Below are positions 32,881 through 44,862 of a DNA stretch of 64,000 nt, in pieces. Origin of the DNA: Chaetorhynchus papuensis (taxonomy: Eukaryota; Chordata; Aves; Passeriformes; Rhipiduridae); assembly GCA_013396525.1 (NCBI GenBank), contig VWYX01000271.1, forward strand, positions 280,505 through 344,504. Direction: 5' to 3'. A program made the translations under genes and the position numbers. A model generated the notes under the pieces. The model saw only the letters and a program-made list of their open reading frames with translations, was not told the DNA's origin and made no database searches. How positions within the stretch are numbered: the stretch's first letter is position 1; each line of letters opens with the position of its first letter.

Positions 32881-35800
32881 TGGTTTTGCAGATCTTGTAG
32901 GCTTTTTTTGTATGTTACTTTTAAACTGAGCAAGCTAAAATATGGAATCATTCTGATGGACTGCTGATTTTACAGAGTTAGCAAGTGACTTGTTTTTCCT
33001 CCTTGGGATGAAAGAAACCAATGATACAAAATAGGTATTTAGCTAAAATAAGGACAAAGTCTAAATCTTTCCATAAGAAATTTTCATGAATGAAAATGAC
33101 ATTATGCTACCAATCAGAAAAAAAAATTGCAAAAAGACTTTGAAGAACCGTATATATGAAAACTATTGCTATTTTTGAAACATAAAGATTTATGAAATAT
33201 TTTAAGTCATCATGTTAAGGCTAACTGCTGTCTCACAAGCACACCATTTTCTTTTTTTTTAGAAATTTAGGATAGGGTAAAACAAGATTGTTGACCTCTC
33301 CAGTAACACACTCAAATGAGAGGATGTTGTTTTCGTTTCCACATGTTTAAGAATGTCACAGTTACTGCTTGGATTCCACAGAGTCAACAAATTCTTATTT
33401 TTTCCTTCCTGAATGTGGGTGCTTTTATATACAAGGAAGATCAGGGAATTTCAATAGTTGTTTATATCTAAGCTTTCTAATATACTTTTCCTCTAGCTCT
33501 TTGTTAAATCCGCATTAAATGCAAAGGAAACTACTAGAAAAACAAACCTACCAGTGAAAAATTGTTTGATCATAGCTTCCAAACAAGAGACAACAACCCC
33601 CCCAAGTATATGATTCATGTGTGTTGTACCTCAATTTACAGACAAACATCAAAGTTCTAGGAAGTTTGCACTGTAATAAACTAAACTAATCACAGAGTGC
33701 AGTTACAATAATCTGCATACAGGAGAGATTTCAGATGGATTACTGAGATACAAGAAGAGAAAGAACAAACAAAAGAGAGATAATGAGTGCATCTAAATTA
33801 AGCTGTGAACACAAAAAAGAATGAAGAAAAACAACTCAGGAAATATCTGAAAGAAAATGAATGTATTATTCTAAGTATAATTCTTAATAAAAGCTATGAG
33901 AGGATATAATACAAATCTAGCATCAGGACAGGACAAAAATCAATGTGTATTGTATAACAAGAATTGAAAGGATTCAAAAGTTTTCTGCTAATACTCTAAT
34001 ATGATTAAAGCAACCCTGTTTCAGAATTACTGAGATTCTTTACATTTTTCAAATTTTGCTCTTTTTCAGTTTTTTTTTTTTAATATTAGTTATTTATTGA
34101 GTATGCAAGTTTAAAGTGCTTATTTTCCTCTTACTTCAGAGCTTATACTTGAGAATTTTTATGTGCCTGTTGCCAGGAAAAAGAGAGAACAGCTTTTGGG
34201 GAAACATGTTAAACTTCGTGCAGTTGTGTAGAGTTTCAGTGAAAAAAAAATAGCTGATCTGGATCTTTTTTTCCTGGATGGTTTTTTTTTCTTAATCCTT
34301 GGCTCTCCAATGTAGAAGGTTTTGGACTCATTCATAGACAGAAAATCAAACTGTGGGATTCTTTGCAGATAGCCCAGGTAAATTAGAGTGATCAAGGTTA
34401 CAAACCATTTTTTTTTCTTTGGAACTAATCTCATTCTTGCAATAGCAGTCTTGAGAAGAATTTTTTTTTTTTTTTGCTAGAATTCCTTTATCACTATTGC
34501 TCTTAGATATTATTTTGCAGGAAGTGCTGGACTATACCATATCATGTCTCATACTGAAGTATGGGACAAAAACATTGGGGAAATAAAAGGAAATTGGTAG
34601 CTTAACTTTTATTTGGTCTTTTCCAATGTCTGCAGGACAGTACAGACTTCTCAAAAAGTACTGAAGTATTTTATCTTTAACATCTAATTCTTTCACAATA
34701 AAAGCCATTTTATTATCTCTTTTTGCTTCCAGAACACAAAGTCTGATGCTTCGGATTAAAGATTAATAAAAGAAAACTACAGTTCTACTACAATCTGACC
34801 TTTATTCTAAAAATAAATATTTTCCTACATGTTAAACCTAGCAGTTCCATTTTCATTTGAACTCACTGTCATTCATTAACACTTATAGCTGGTTCTGCAG
34901 TCTGTGTACTAGTGAACCCCAGAAATAACTTAGTTCTTCATCCATAGTCTAACCACTCTGACATCAGGAAAAAGACATTATATAGAAAGACATATTCAAG
35001 CTACTCTTCCTGTTCCTGACTTGAACAAATTCAGTGTTCCTGCTGCTGGAATTTTTTTCATGTTATTAATTTCTTAGGCAATCATGTATCATACAGAGAC
35101 ACTGTCTCTACAATAGCTTGATAATGAGCTACTAATGAAAGAAAATGTTTTCAAGATAAAATCAACACAACTTTGAAGCTTCCATAGTAAACATTACTAG
35201 TGCTAACCTAAAGCCAAAGAAATAAATAGTTAACTGCCATCAAACATAAAGGTATTATTCATGTTTTTAAGTATTGTATATAATTAAAAATGGTACAGAG
35301 AAGTTTAACATTAAAAAGAGTCCTACATCCTCCCTCTTTCATGTATATTGGTATTTGCTGTTCAAACTGGCAAACTAACTTTCAGACCACGCAAACACCA
35401 AATGCAACGTAAACATGCAATTTTTTACACAACCAGGGCTCAAGGAAAGGCAGTGGGTAAGAAGGATCCATCTTTTTTTCTCAGGCAAAACAACCTTCTA
35501 ATACCCAACTGAAAAGGCTCTGCATAGCATTGAAAATTATAATGACTGGCTTGTGAAATTAATGACAGAATTTAAAATAGATTTCTTCAAGGTTAATGAA
35601 TTTAAATGAATTTAAATTCCCATATCCAAAACCTTCCAGGCAGTAAAATTCTCCCCCTTTGAAGCATTATTGGTGTGATATTTCTAAGTGTTCACCTCAG
35701 CACAAAATGCCGCATTATACACTTCAAAAAAATATATATATCTTTCTGGGGTATGCAATATACAAAGAACAGTCTCTGTAGCAGCCTGCAGGCAAAATTT

Positions 35801-38117
35801 CAAGATTTAAAAAGCAGTCTCTAGAGAAGTTTAAAAAGATGACAAAGTCAATTAAGTTATAAGAAATCCTTTATTTTATGAAGAGGGAACATATTAGGAA
35901 TTTTATTAACAGTCAGTGCTGTAGTGCACGTTTCTCCTTTGCAATTTAGAAATACATTTCAAGCAACCGAGATGCTCCATAGAGGAACACTATACAGGGC
36001 TCTCAGTCTCTGCTGAAAAAAGGCATGTTTCTTAATTTAGAGGCTGAAGCTTACTCCTATCTGTTTTATTACTTAGATCTTGATAAATATCTTGCAAAAA
36101 GATTTTATTACTAGCATGAAGCAAGACATTTCAGACTGCATAAAATTGCCTACTGAACTCAAAGTAGGCTGCATCTTTGAAACAATCAATTCCAAATGCA
36201 GAACAGAAAGTACAGTGATAAATGAAGCAGTCAGAGACTGTCACTAGTGCCTCTAACTGAATGACAAAGCACAAGAAACCTTCCACAGATGTTGAAATTA
36301 TGAGGGAGCAAAGCAGGTGCTTAAATCCTATTTACTAAAAATAGAAACAATCATCAAGTTACAATAGGAACCTACATTTCATATGTCAAGCTCAACTTGT
36401 GCTGTGCTGTGCAGTACTGCACTGTTTTATGATGAGCCTAGTACTTCACGTTTTGGTCCATAATGATGCATGTGCTCTAGATTTTACAAGTATGGTAAAG
36501 ATTCACATTACATTAAATAAGTCTTCCTAAAGACTTTTTCAAAAAATAAGCATTATATTAAAATATTTTTAATATGCTGACAAATATTAAGTTTTCTACC
36601 ATATTAGCATTCCGATATATTTTTCTCTGCTAAACATTAGTAATATCTAGGAATAAAACATTTTGCTAATTCTGACATTTTAAAACAAGATAAAATCAAC
36701 ATTTAAATAATAACCAGGGAGACATTGTAGTTACATTCATAACTGTTGTACTGATCTGTTAGTGGTATATCAAACCAGTTTTCACTGTGTTATCAAGTCC
36801 CTCAGGGATACTCTGCATTCTTTATGAAAAGCCTTTTTTTCCTCTCTTCAAATCACATTTTCAACAATTCAAGAACTTATCTTGTAACTTTCATCCTTCT
36901 AAACAAAAGATCTTCGTGAGCCCTATGACATCTTTGCAAGATAAAGATCAGGGCCATAATTTTGTGAGATGTTTGGGCTGCTAATATGTCATCCTTTGTC
37001 ACTTATCCCATCTAGCCTACTCACACTGCAAATGCATATATTACTAGGAGCCACTATCACACTTTCATCTTGCTTTAATTATATAGGAATATAGGAAATT
37101 TAATATATGTTCATATATGTGTATATGTGAAAAATCCCTAATGTGGACAGTATTTGTCAATCTTAGACTTAGTATCTGTCAATCTTTTTGTACCTTAGCC
37201 ATTTTGGGTCTGTGTAACCTCATGATATGCAGCAGTAGTAGCATCAAAAAAAAGTATAAGCAAAGTAAGTCCCACTAAATGGTTACAATCTTCCTTGTTC
37301 AACTGATAAATGATGGATACTAGTCTTGGGATTGTCTTAATTGATTTTTCACTTATGCAAGATCTTTTCTGTGGGATTCTTGCCATTTTTAGTTCATATG
37401 CACTTTTGTGAAGTTGGATTAAGGAAGGACATTATATAATTTTACTTATCAAATATTCTTCATAATTTTGAAGCTTTGCATAAAACATTTGCTATTCTTG
37501 ATAAATAACTTGGACTAAGGACAAAACTCTGGCAGAAACTGTTACTGCCTTTAGAAAGCAGAACCTCTGAAAACCAAATGATAAGGAGGAAACTGCTTTG
37601 CAGGAATTTATCTTCAGGTGGTCATTTAGTGCACTGGTTCTTAGAATGACCCATGTTTAAATAGATGAAAAGACAAATAATGTCAAGCCTAGAGAGAGAA
37701 AGAGAAAACATGTTAAGTCAGAGAGATTTAAATATTGCTAATGCTCTTGATATACTTAGAAGAATTAAAGAAAGCATTATAGATGCAAAATCTTTATGTA
37801 CTGTACAATCCAAAAATTTTTCACAGACAGTACCAGCAGGACATACACAGAAGAGGAGAATAATAATTTTATTTTTACAGATAACAATTTTATTCTTTTT
37901 AAAAGAATTTATATATATTTCTTTGCTGAAAAAAAATTTCTAAGAGCTGCAACTGTTTTAATGCTGAATTACTTTACCATAAAAATGATTTAAATCATGC
38001 TAATGAGATATTTGAGTATTTAGTTAATTCATGATTGAGAAGAATATGTCAAACTTTTGTTGACTGATATTAATGTAGATGATACAATTTAGAATGCATA
38101 AAACCTTGGGAAGGATT
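32881..38117. other. AT-rich single-copy DNA
   Basis: About 5.2 kb with no recognised repeat beyond T-tracts at 34070-34082 and 34460-34475. A plus-strand frame at 37665-37943 begins with charged residues (LERERENMLSQRD), but it has no splice context and becomes low-complexity. Confidence 0.5.
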
Positions 38118-38718
38118 ATTTCTGACTTAAATTGCCAGATACTAGAGTGCATTAGGGAGAGCACTGCAAACAGATTGAAGGAGGTGATCCTGCCCCTCTG
38201 CTCAGCCCTGGTGAGGTGCAACTGGAGTGCTGTGTCCAGTTCTGGGCTCCTCCTTATAAGAGACATGGAGCTCCTGGAACAGGCCCAGAGGAGGGTGACA
38301 AAGGTGATGAAGGGACTGGAGCATCTCTGTTAGGAGGACAGGCTGAGGGAGCTGGGCCTGTTCAGCCTTGAGAAGAGATGACTGAGAAGGGACTTCACCA
38401 ATACCTATCAGTATGGATATCTGGGATGGAGCCAGGCTCTGCTCAGTGGTGCCCAGCAATAGGACAAGAGGCAATGGGCAGAAACTGATGCACAGGAAGC
38501 TCCGTCTGAACATGAGGAAGAACTTCTTTACTGTGCAGTGACCACACATGGAACAGGTTGCCCAGAGATGTGGTAGAGTCTCCCTTGCTGGAGATATTTG
38601 AGAACCATCTGGACACAGTCCTGTGCCATGTGCTCTAGGATAGCCCAGCTTGAGTGGGAGGTTGGACCAGATGACCCACTGCGGTCCTTTCCAACCCATG
38701 ATTATGAGATTCTGTACT
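38118..38718 (+). mobile_element. CR1 LINE, about 600 bp of 3' end with tail
   Basis: AACTGGAGTGCTGTGTCCAG, GAGGAGGGTGACAAAGGTGA, CAGCCTTGAGAAGAGATGAC, GTTGCCCAGAGATGTGGTAG and GGTTGGACCAGATGACCCAC follow the CR1 3' order. They end with TTTCCAACCCATGATTATGA GATTCTGT. The long frames here on the minus strand are antisense shadows. Confidence 0.95.
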
Positions 38719-40683
38719 TTTGTACAGAAGTGATAAATATATGAATATGAAAATGTTGTTATGCTTTAATAATTGAATAAATATATACTTACATCTGGGG
38801 CTTTTAGCTTAAAATTGTATTAGTTGTTTTATAAGAAGCAAAGCTACTGAGCCAGAAGTTAATTGGACTTGTCTAAGAAATAAGCTAAACTCAATAAATA
38901 ATTTCAGCTGACCTCCTTTAAAAATTAGGGGTAATATTTTGATATTTTCAAAATACTTTCTCAATAGAATGACTCCATTTGGAAATGCCAGTATGTTTTA
39001 TTTTTGCATCCTGAAAATGAATCTTTTTATGTTTTTATTTTATTCTCTACAGAAATAGAACAAACAAAACCAAAGGAAGAAAAAGAATGGGCTAAACAAT
39101 TCTGAAATATTCTGTTCTATAGAAAATAGGTTATAGAATGTACAATTATTGTTAAAAATAAATTCATTCATGCAGACCGTGATTTGTGTCTGAAGCAACT
39201 AAGAGATTATTTAGAAATATATTGTTTGGTAATGGGTTCTTAGAATTATTCTGGCCTGGACTCTGATCAATAACCCCTTATATTTCACACTACAGCTGAT
39301 CATAGGATTGGAAAGGTTTGCCATGGTTATCAGAGCAATTATCACTGATGGAAACAGAAAAAATATAAACTTCTTTAAAGATCTCCGCTTATTATTGTTT
39401 TATCAATAAAGGTAAAAAAAAAAATAGAGGCAATATACATAATCAAACCCTAAACACAGTTTAGCAGATATTCTTATTTGGTTTCATAAACTTCTTTATT
39501 ATCTCCTCAGCTGCAACATGAAAACATGCAGTCCAATTCCCATAGGTTAATTGGTGCTTTCACAGCACAAAGGCAATAACCACAGATCTGTAGAGGCCAA
39601 GCACTAGTTTATTATCAAGCTTCTTCAAGAATTTCCTCCCTACTAGTGAAATAATTCCTCTTTTCTTATGCATACCAACTCCTACTCTTCTATTAGAAAT
39701 TTTCCACTATACTCTTCCCTGACAGCAGACCTGTCTCCCATTCTTACACTGGAGGCAGGCTTTTGGTCCTGCCCTTCTTTTCTGAAGATAATGGCTCAAC
39801 CAAAGCAACACTCAGGAGGGAAGTGTACAGTTTTCTTAGAACAAAATTATTGGATAATATTCAAAAACATTTACCAGACTACCAGCTCAAAAAAAGGAAA
39901 AGTTTATATAAAGCCCCTGAAAGTGTTTAGGTCTCTGTCAGGAACATCCAGTGATTGAGAACTTGGGCTTCCAGCCCTGTAAACTTAAGGAAGTTCTGAC
40001 TAAACTAAAAAGATTAATGATTTTTCTGTTGGAGCTAGAATCATTATAAGATCATTTATTGTGGATGAAATGTTATGCATTTTCCCACCCTTTTTATGAC
40101 ACACCCATACTTGCAATTTAGCATGTTTTACATTCGAGTAGAGCTAAAGATGTATGCAAGTGGTGTAGTTCTCTCTTCCTAAATGGAGACTACCTTTTAT
40201 AACATTAACACCAAGTTACTTAATTGTTAATCTTCATTAGTTGCAATGTGCATATGGCCAGAAGATGTTGGACCTTATCAGAACGTATTTCTTTGGGCAA
40301 GGCAACAAGCCACCCTTATATCAAGATATTTCTGTATCAAAGCTTTGCATACCAATGGTAATTTCATTTCAACAAGGTGATAATACCCCTCTAAAATTTG
40401 CATCTAGCAGCAAGGAAAAGACTCTCAGAAAACAAAAGTTTAAGGTTGTACACTGCTGCTGAATGAGAACAAAGTCGATGACTTAGACTACAACAGGGCA
40501 TAGATATGGTTCAGCATAAATAGATTTATGTCAAAGATTTGACAGCATAATATTGCATTTAAGATGCATTCAGCACTAATTACTGAAAGCAAGGAACATC
40601 ACTGTTGTTCATTTTTGAAGGACCTTAAGTAGTATTTCTTAGTTAAAAACATCTTAATGTTTAACAATGTGGAAGTCTTATAC
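38719..40683. other. AT-rich single-copy DNA
   Basis: Nothing recognised. Confidence 0.5.
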
Positions 40684-41289
40684 TGTTGAGGAATACATCA
40701 GGCTGCTCGGTTTGCAAACTGCAGACCGAGGTGCAGATTGACATGCAGATTGAGCTCTGGGTGGGAGGCTGAGACAAGAGACTGTGAACTGATTATCTTT
40801 GGGATAACAAAGGGCACAAAACCAATGGCGCCTGCCAGGTGGGTGGACGCTGGGAGACACAGGAGGAGTGCAGGACTCAGGAGGATAAGCCAGACTTGCT
40901 GGCGCTAGAATTGTGAGGGTTTAAAAGCCCAGGGGTCCCTTTGTCAGGGATCCTTCCTTGGAGACAACAGCTCGAGCAGTTCCTGTGTTACAGTGCCGTA
41001 ACACAGGGGAAAAGGAATGGAGAGGAGAAACAGAATAATGGCTTTATGGAAGGAGACATTTGAGACTCAGCTATGGGAAACCTGGGGTCGAACCAGTAGG
41101 AGACCTGGTCTGAGTGGGGTGTGTTGGGAGACAAGTGAGGCACCCGTCGGCTCACTTGAGCTGCCCACTGTGAAAGGACTTGAGTCCAGCAGATAAAGTC
41201 TCTGGCATTGGGACAGTCAGAGTCTCGGGAATGGTCAGACCAGAAAGTTTCCTTAACAACAGTTAAATAAAAAGGGTTGTTTTACTACA
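40684..41289 (+). mobile_element. CpG-rich solo LTR, probably young, family unknown
   Basis: The block starts TGTTGAGGAATACATC. It has a TTTAAAAGCCCAG promoter-like box at about 40920, AGATAAAGTCTCTGGCATTG near 41192 and TTAACAACA at 41253-41261. AATAAAA at 41266 and CTACA at 41289 follow. GC is well above the flanks. About ten CpGs survive (GGCGCC, CTCGAG, CCCGTCGGC and others), unlike the other LTRs. The right end is 41261 or 41289, and no clear target duplication was found. Orientation follows the TATA and AATAAA order. Confidence 0.6.
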
Positions 41290-44133
41290 TACCACTATCA
41301 AAAATCTTTTATTCAGGAAGATTCACCAAATGCCATATTCAGAAATGTAAGGTTTCAACTAGGTATGTGTATTTTTCTGAAAAAAAACCCCCAAACTTAT
41401 ATTCTATTCATTTGACTTGTAAATTCATGCTCTCTGTCTTTTTCCTCACTTCTTTTCTGCTGCTTCTTTCAGTAAAAATGACTCACCTAGAACTGCATTG
41501 ATTCTTCACTTCTCAGCAAAGAGGAATGCAGAACCCATCTGATTTGACAGTGATCTCACTGCTCTAAGTTTGTCTTGTGTGAAGTTCCACAGCTTCTATC
41601 CATAAGAAACTGAAAGCTTGTTTTATATTTGTTTAGGGTTTTTTTAGCTTATTTTTAAAAATACTTCATATAGTTTAATATGTATATATTGAACTACATA
41701 TATTTCCTATTTGCACTGTGTATAGGAAATATTCAAATCTATGGCAAGAAATATCAAACTGCCAAATATTGCAACTTTCTTGCACAAAACCACTTCTATG
41801 TAAAGAATATATTTTCTCATATTGGAAGTGAACTTCAGAAATCTGTGTGAGTACTACCATATGAAAAAAGAAGTAAATTAATTTTTTCAGGTTATTTTAC
41901 AAAGTTCTTTATAGTTGAATATAATCACCTAAGTGAAGCAACATAATCTGAATATTTCGTTATTTAGTAAACATTATTTTTATTATTACTTTTTCAGGGA
42001 AAATTTCTCAGTACTTTTGCCTAGTAACAGTGGTGTTGATTCAAAAAGTTTCTTAAAAATACATCCTTGTTATGCCATTGAAATATTTTGAGTCCTCACA
42101 TCATTCCTTGTCGCTTCCTGTATTGTTAATGATACTGAATTCTGAGACTCGATATGTAAGCAGAAAACAGAGCGATTGCCATTATGTAGGCCTAGCCATG
42201 ATGATCAAACAAAGCTGCTTATCTTCTCTGATCTTCGTCCTCTGTCCACAACGACTGCATCACTATGACCAGTTCCTTACCTTTGTTATATTGTTTGCCT
42301 TTTCTACTCTCAAATAAATGGCAGGGAGCTCTACTAGGACTAAAATAATGATGCTCTGTAAAAGAATATAAATCCTGTGCTTCCACAGCTCAGAAATTTA
42401 TAATACAGGTTTCTAAACTAACTTGGTCCAGATATTTATCCTTATTTTCAATTAGATAAATTGAAAGGGGTAAGATGTGACAACAAAGTTCAAATTCTTG
42501 TACAAGACTCGCATAATCTTTCTGAGAAAGTGTATGGGCTGAAAAAGGCAACTCTGGGAAACAAGAAAACAAAATATTTCCTTATCATTATTTGCAAAGC
42601 TGTACTTTAAATAGAAAAATGTTTTACGTTTGTAGGTAAAGTTCTGGTAAGCCATGAAGTGTAAAACTTCTGCAAACAATCAGACCATTTGACTGTATAT
42701 TTACTGTATTTGTATGGCTAGTGATAAAGATCATATGCCCAATGCAACTCTAAGAGCTGTAAGGGATATTTTGTTTTACTGTTTAAAATAGGTGTTATGC
42801 AGGACATTGAATGCAAAACATTCAGATAGCAGGGGACACCTTCAGTCCTGCAGAACCCCTTTTTAAAAAAATTGTTCACTTAACAGGACACACAACCACA
42901 AAGACAGCTAAGAAGGGTTGCTTTGGACTTAATTCTCTAATGTTACCTTCTGGCACTGCCAGCACACGTCAAAAAGGCAAATTTGCTATGGCAAAAGCCA
43001 ACTAAATGAAGAAAGAGATTCTTAGTTATTCTGTTATGTTTTAGATCAGGCCCATCAAAGGTCATAGTTGTAAGTGGTATTTCATCCCCTTCTTTCAATG
43101 GTTTATTGTCATCAGTAGCTATCCATGCAGAGCTATAAATTTAAATATCACTTCTCTAAAATAAAGTCAGTATTTTTTTGTTGTGGACATGCTCTAGGTT
43201 CTATTTATTCCATTAAAAAATTCAATGAACTTTCCTTAAAGAACATCTGTAATACTTCTGTTTCTTCGGTTAGCTACAACACAGTTCTCATTTCCCTTCC
43301 CCCTCCAAAGGATGAGATTGCCTTCACTGATATAACAAAAGTGCACTTTGCATGCCAAATAACCTTGCATCTGGATAGGTCAAACTGGCACAGAGACACC
43401 ACCTGCTGCTTTTTTATAGACTTGCTCAGTACAGAAGGTCACAACTACTTTTCAGGTGAATTGAACCCTAAGGACTCAGTAAGAATTTGTACCTTTACTT
43501 CATCTTGAAAGGAGATGAGGTGGAGATAATGGGGGAGCAATTTTAATTTGTGCAGGACTCTTTCAGGAAAAAAAAAGAGACCCTTAGCGATGATTATTTA
43601 TACAGTATTAATTAACCAATTTGAAGTCTATTTTACAGTTCTGTCTGTTTTAACATTAAGGAGGGTTTCCAACTTTTGTTTCAAAAACTATTCTGAATTT
43701 AATTTGCTTCAGGCATTCCCTTTCTATGGTTTAACTGCCCTTCCTGAACTATAAGTACCTTGTGAACTGACATTTACATATATTTAAAGAGACCTTAATA
43801 ACTTTCTACTTTACCTACCAGTTTTATGAAGTTGTAAACTGTACATTGCTGTGAAACTTAGTATTTGAGATAGCAAAAATTGAAACAAATTATCAATGAA
43901 CTACAATCTGACAATGGCAAAAAGATCTATATTGTGACTTCTATAGCTGTCTAAAAAATCTCTGAACACACTGTCCTGCACCTCACTCTAACCTGTTTGT
44001 TTGTTTCATCTGCCTATAAGGAACTATGTGCTAGATGGCAATACCTTTGGGAAGAATTGCTATTTATACCAGTTTTCTTAAATATTCTGCAATTATTTCT
44101 CACTAAGATATTTTTAAAAGATATTTAATATAC
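41290..44133. other. AT-rich single-copy DNA
   Basis: Contains the candidate exon at 42281-42355. The 127-codon plus-strand frame at 43125-43508 has no recognised domain and no clear splice sites. Confidence 0.45.
42281..42355 (-). CDS. Candidate internal coding exon, unknown protein
   Basis: On the minus strand a good acceptor (TTTATATTCTTTTACAG, ending at 42356) precedes 25 open codons that start SIIILVLVEL and end KANNITK. A strong donor, GTAAGGAACT, follows. Entry and exit are both in phase 0, matching the exit phase of the upstream candidate at 62296-62396. The first residues are hydrophobic. No family is recognised. It may be a pseudo-exon. Confidence 0.32.
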
Positions 44134-44384
44134 TGTTGTTGGAAACGATACAACTTTTAAATTCTTTTTTTTAACTTTAGTCCAGGGTTAGTTTGCCTTT
44201 GTCCAGAGGGAGGGGAATTGAAGTTTCTCTTCAAAAGACTCCATTTTCTGAGGATTTGAGTTTTCCTGGGTGAGGCTTAATGAACCTCAATCAACAAAAA
44301 GAAGATTCGAATATGACAGTTTAACATCTACAGATTGGGAGCAGCCAGAAGGTAGAGAGGAAATAAACAGACACTAACAAACAT

Positions 44385-44399
44385 TACCCCCTGGTGCAG
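44385..44399 (-). promoter_or_regulatory. CTCF-like motif in the LTR
   Basis: TACCCCCTGGTGCAG is, on the minus strand, CTGCACCAGGGGGTA, close to the CTCF core. It lies within the upstream part of the LTR at 44134-44742. Judged by eye only. Confidence 0.3.
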
Positions 44400-44590
44400 T
44401 CAGAGATACCTGGTCTGGGAAAAGATTGACAAGAGAATCAAAGAATGAGGACCAAATAAGCATCAAAGGTGAAAGGACCAATAACCAACAGGAGATCGAA
44501 TATGAAGTATTGTGTAATAGAGAACCAATGAATGAGAATTTCTTTGGGGTTTTTATCTATAAATATGAGAAAAGTTTAGTAAAGAACCAT

Positions 44591-44660
44591 ATGTGATGGA
44601 ATGATTTCCACTGCACAGCATGGGCATGTGTGGTTGGAATGATTTCCATTGCACATGCTG
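44591..44660. repeat. Imperfect tandem duplication in the LTR
   Basis: GGAATGATTTCCACTGCACA and GGAATGATTTCCATTGCACA head two adjacent units of about 36 bp, just downstream of the TATA box. Confidence 0.9.
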
Positions 44661-44834
44661 GCCAGAATAAAGTAGTGCCTAATTCTCTAACACTTAAAAG
44701 GTGGTGTTGGAAAGTTTCTGTTTCTCCCGCAGTTTCAGTGACACTATTTTATTGCATGTTTTATGACATGAATGAAACCCCAGATTATTCTGTTTCTCCT
44801 CTCCATTCCTTTTCCCCTCAATATGAACTTAGGT

Positions 44835-44862
44835 CACAGAATCATAGAATGACAGAACAATG
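44835..44862 (-). mobile_element. Possible minimal CR1 tail
   Basis: TCACAGAATCATAGAATGAC is a CR1 tail complement, but almost no CR1 body follows. Confidence 0.4.

Larger units (their letters stand above)
44134..44742 (+). mobile_element. LTR of an endogenous retrovirus, approximate ends
   Basis: A promoter-like CTATAAATATGAG at about 44558 is followed by an imperfect 36-bp duplication at 44591-44660. Then come AGAATAAAGTAGTGCC (poly(A) signal at about 44665) and an end-like TCTCCCGCAGTTTCAGTGACA finishing near 44742. The order U3, TATA, R, AATAAA, U5 supports a plus-strand LTR. The left end (TGTTGTTGG at 44134) is a guess, and no target duplication was seen. Confidence 0.6.

Noticed and set aside
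37665..37943. Plus-strand frame beginning with charged residues, coiled-coil-like
   Set aside because: No acceptor or donor context, and it decays into low-complexity residues.
38202..38699. 165-codon open frame on the minus strand
   Set aside because: It is the antisense of a plus-strand CR1 3' end, which is often open by composition.
43125..43508. 127-codon plus-strand frame
   Set aside because: No domain, no credible splice sites, and composition typical of random AT-rich DNA.
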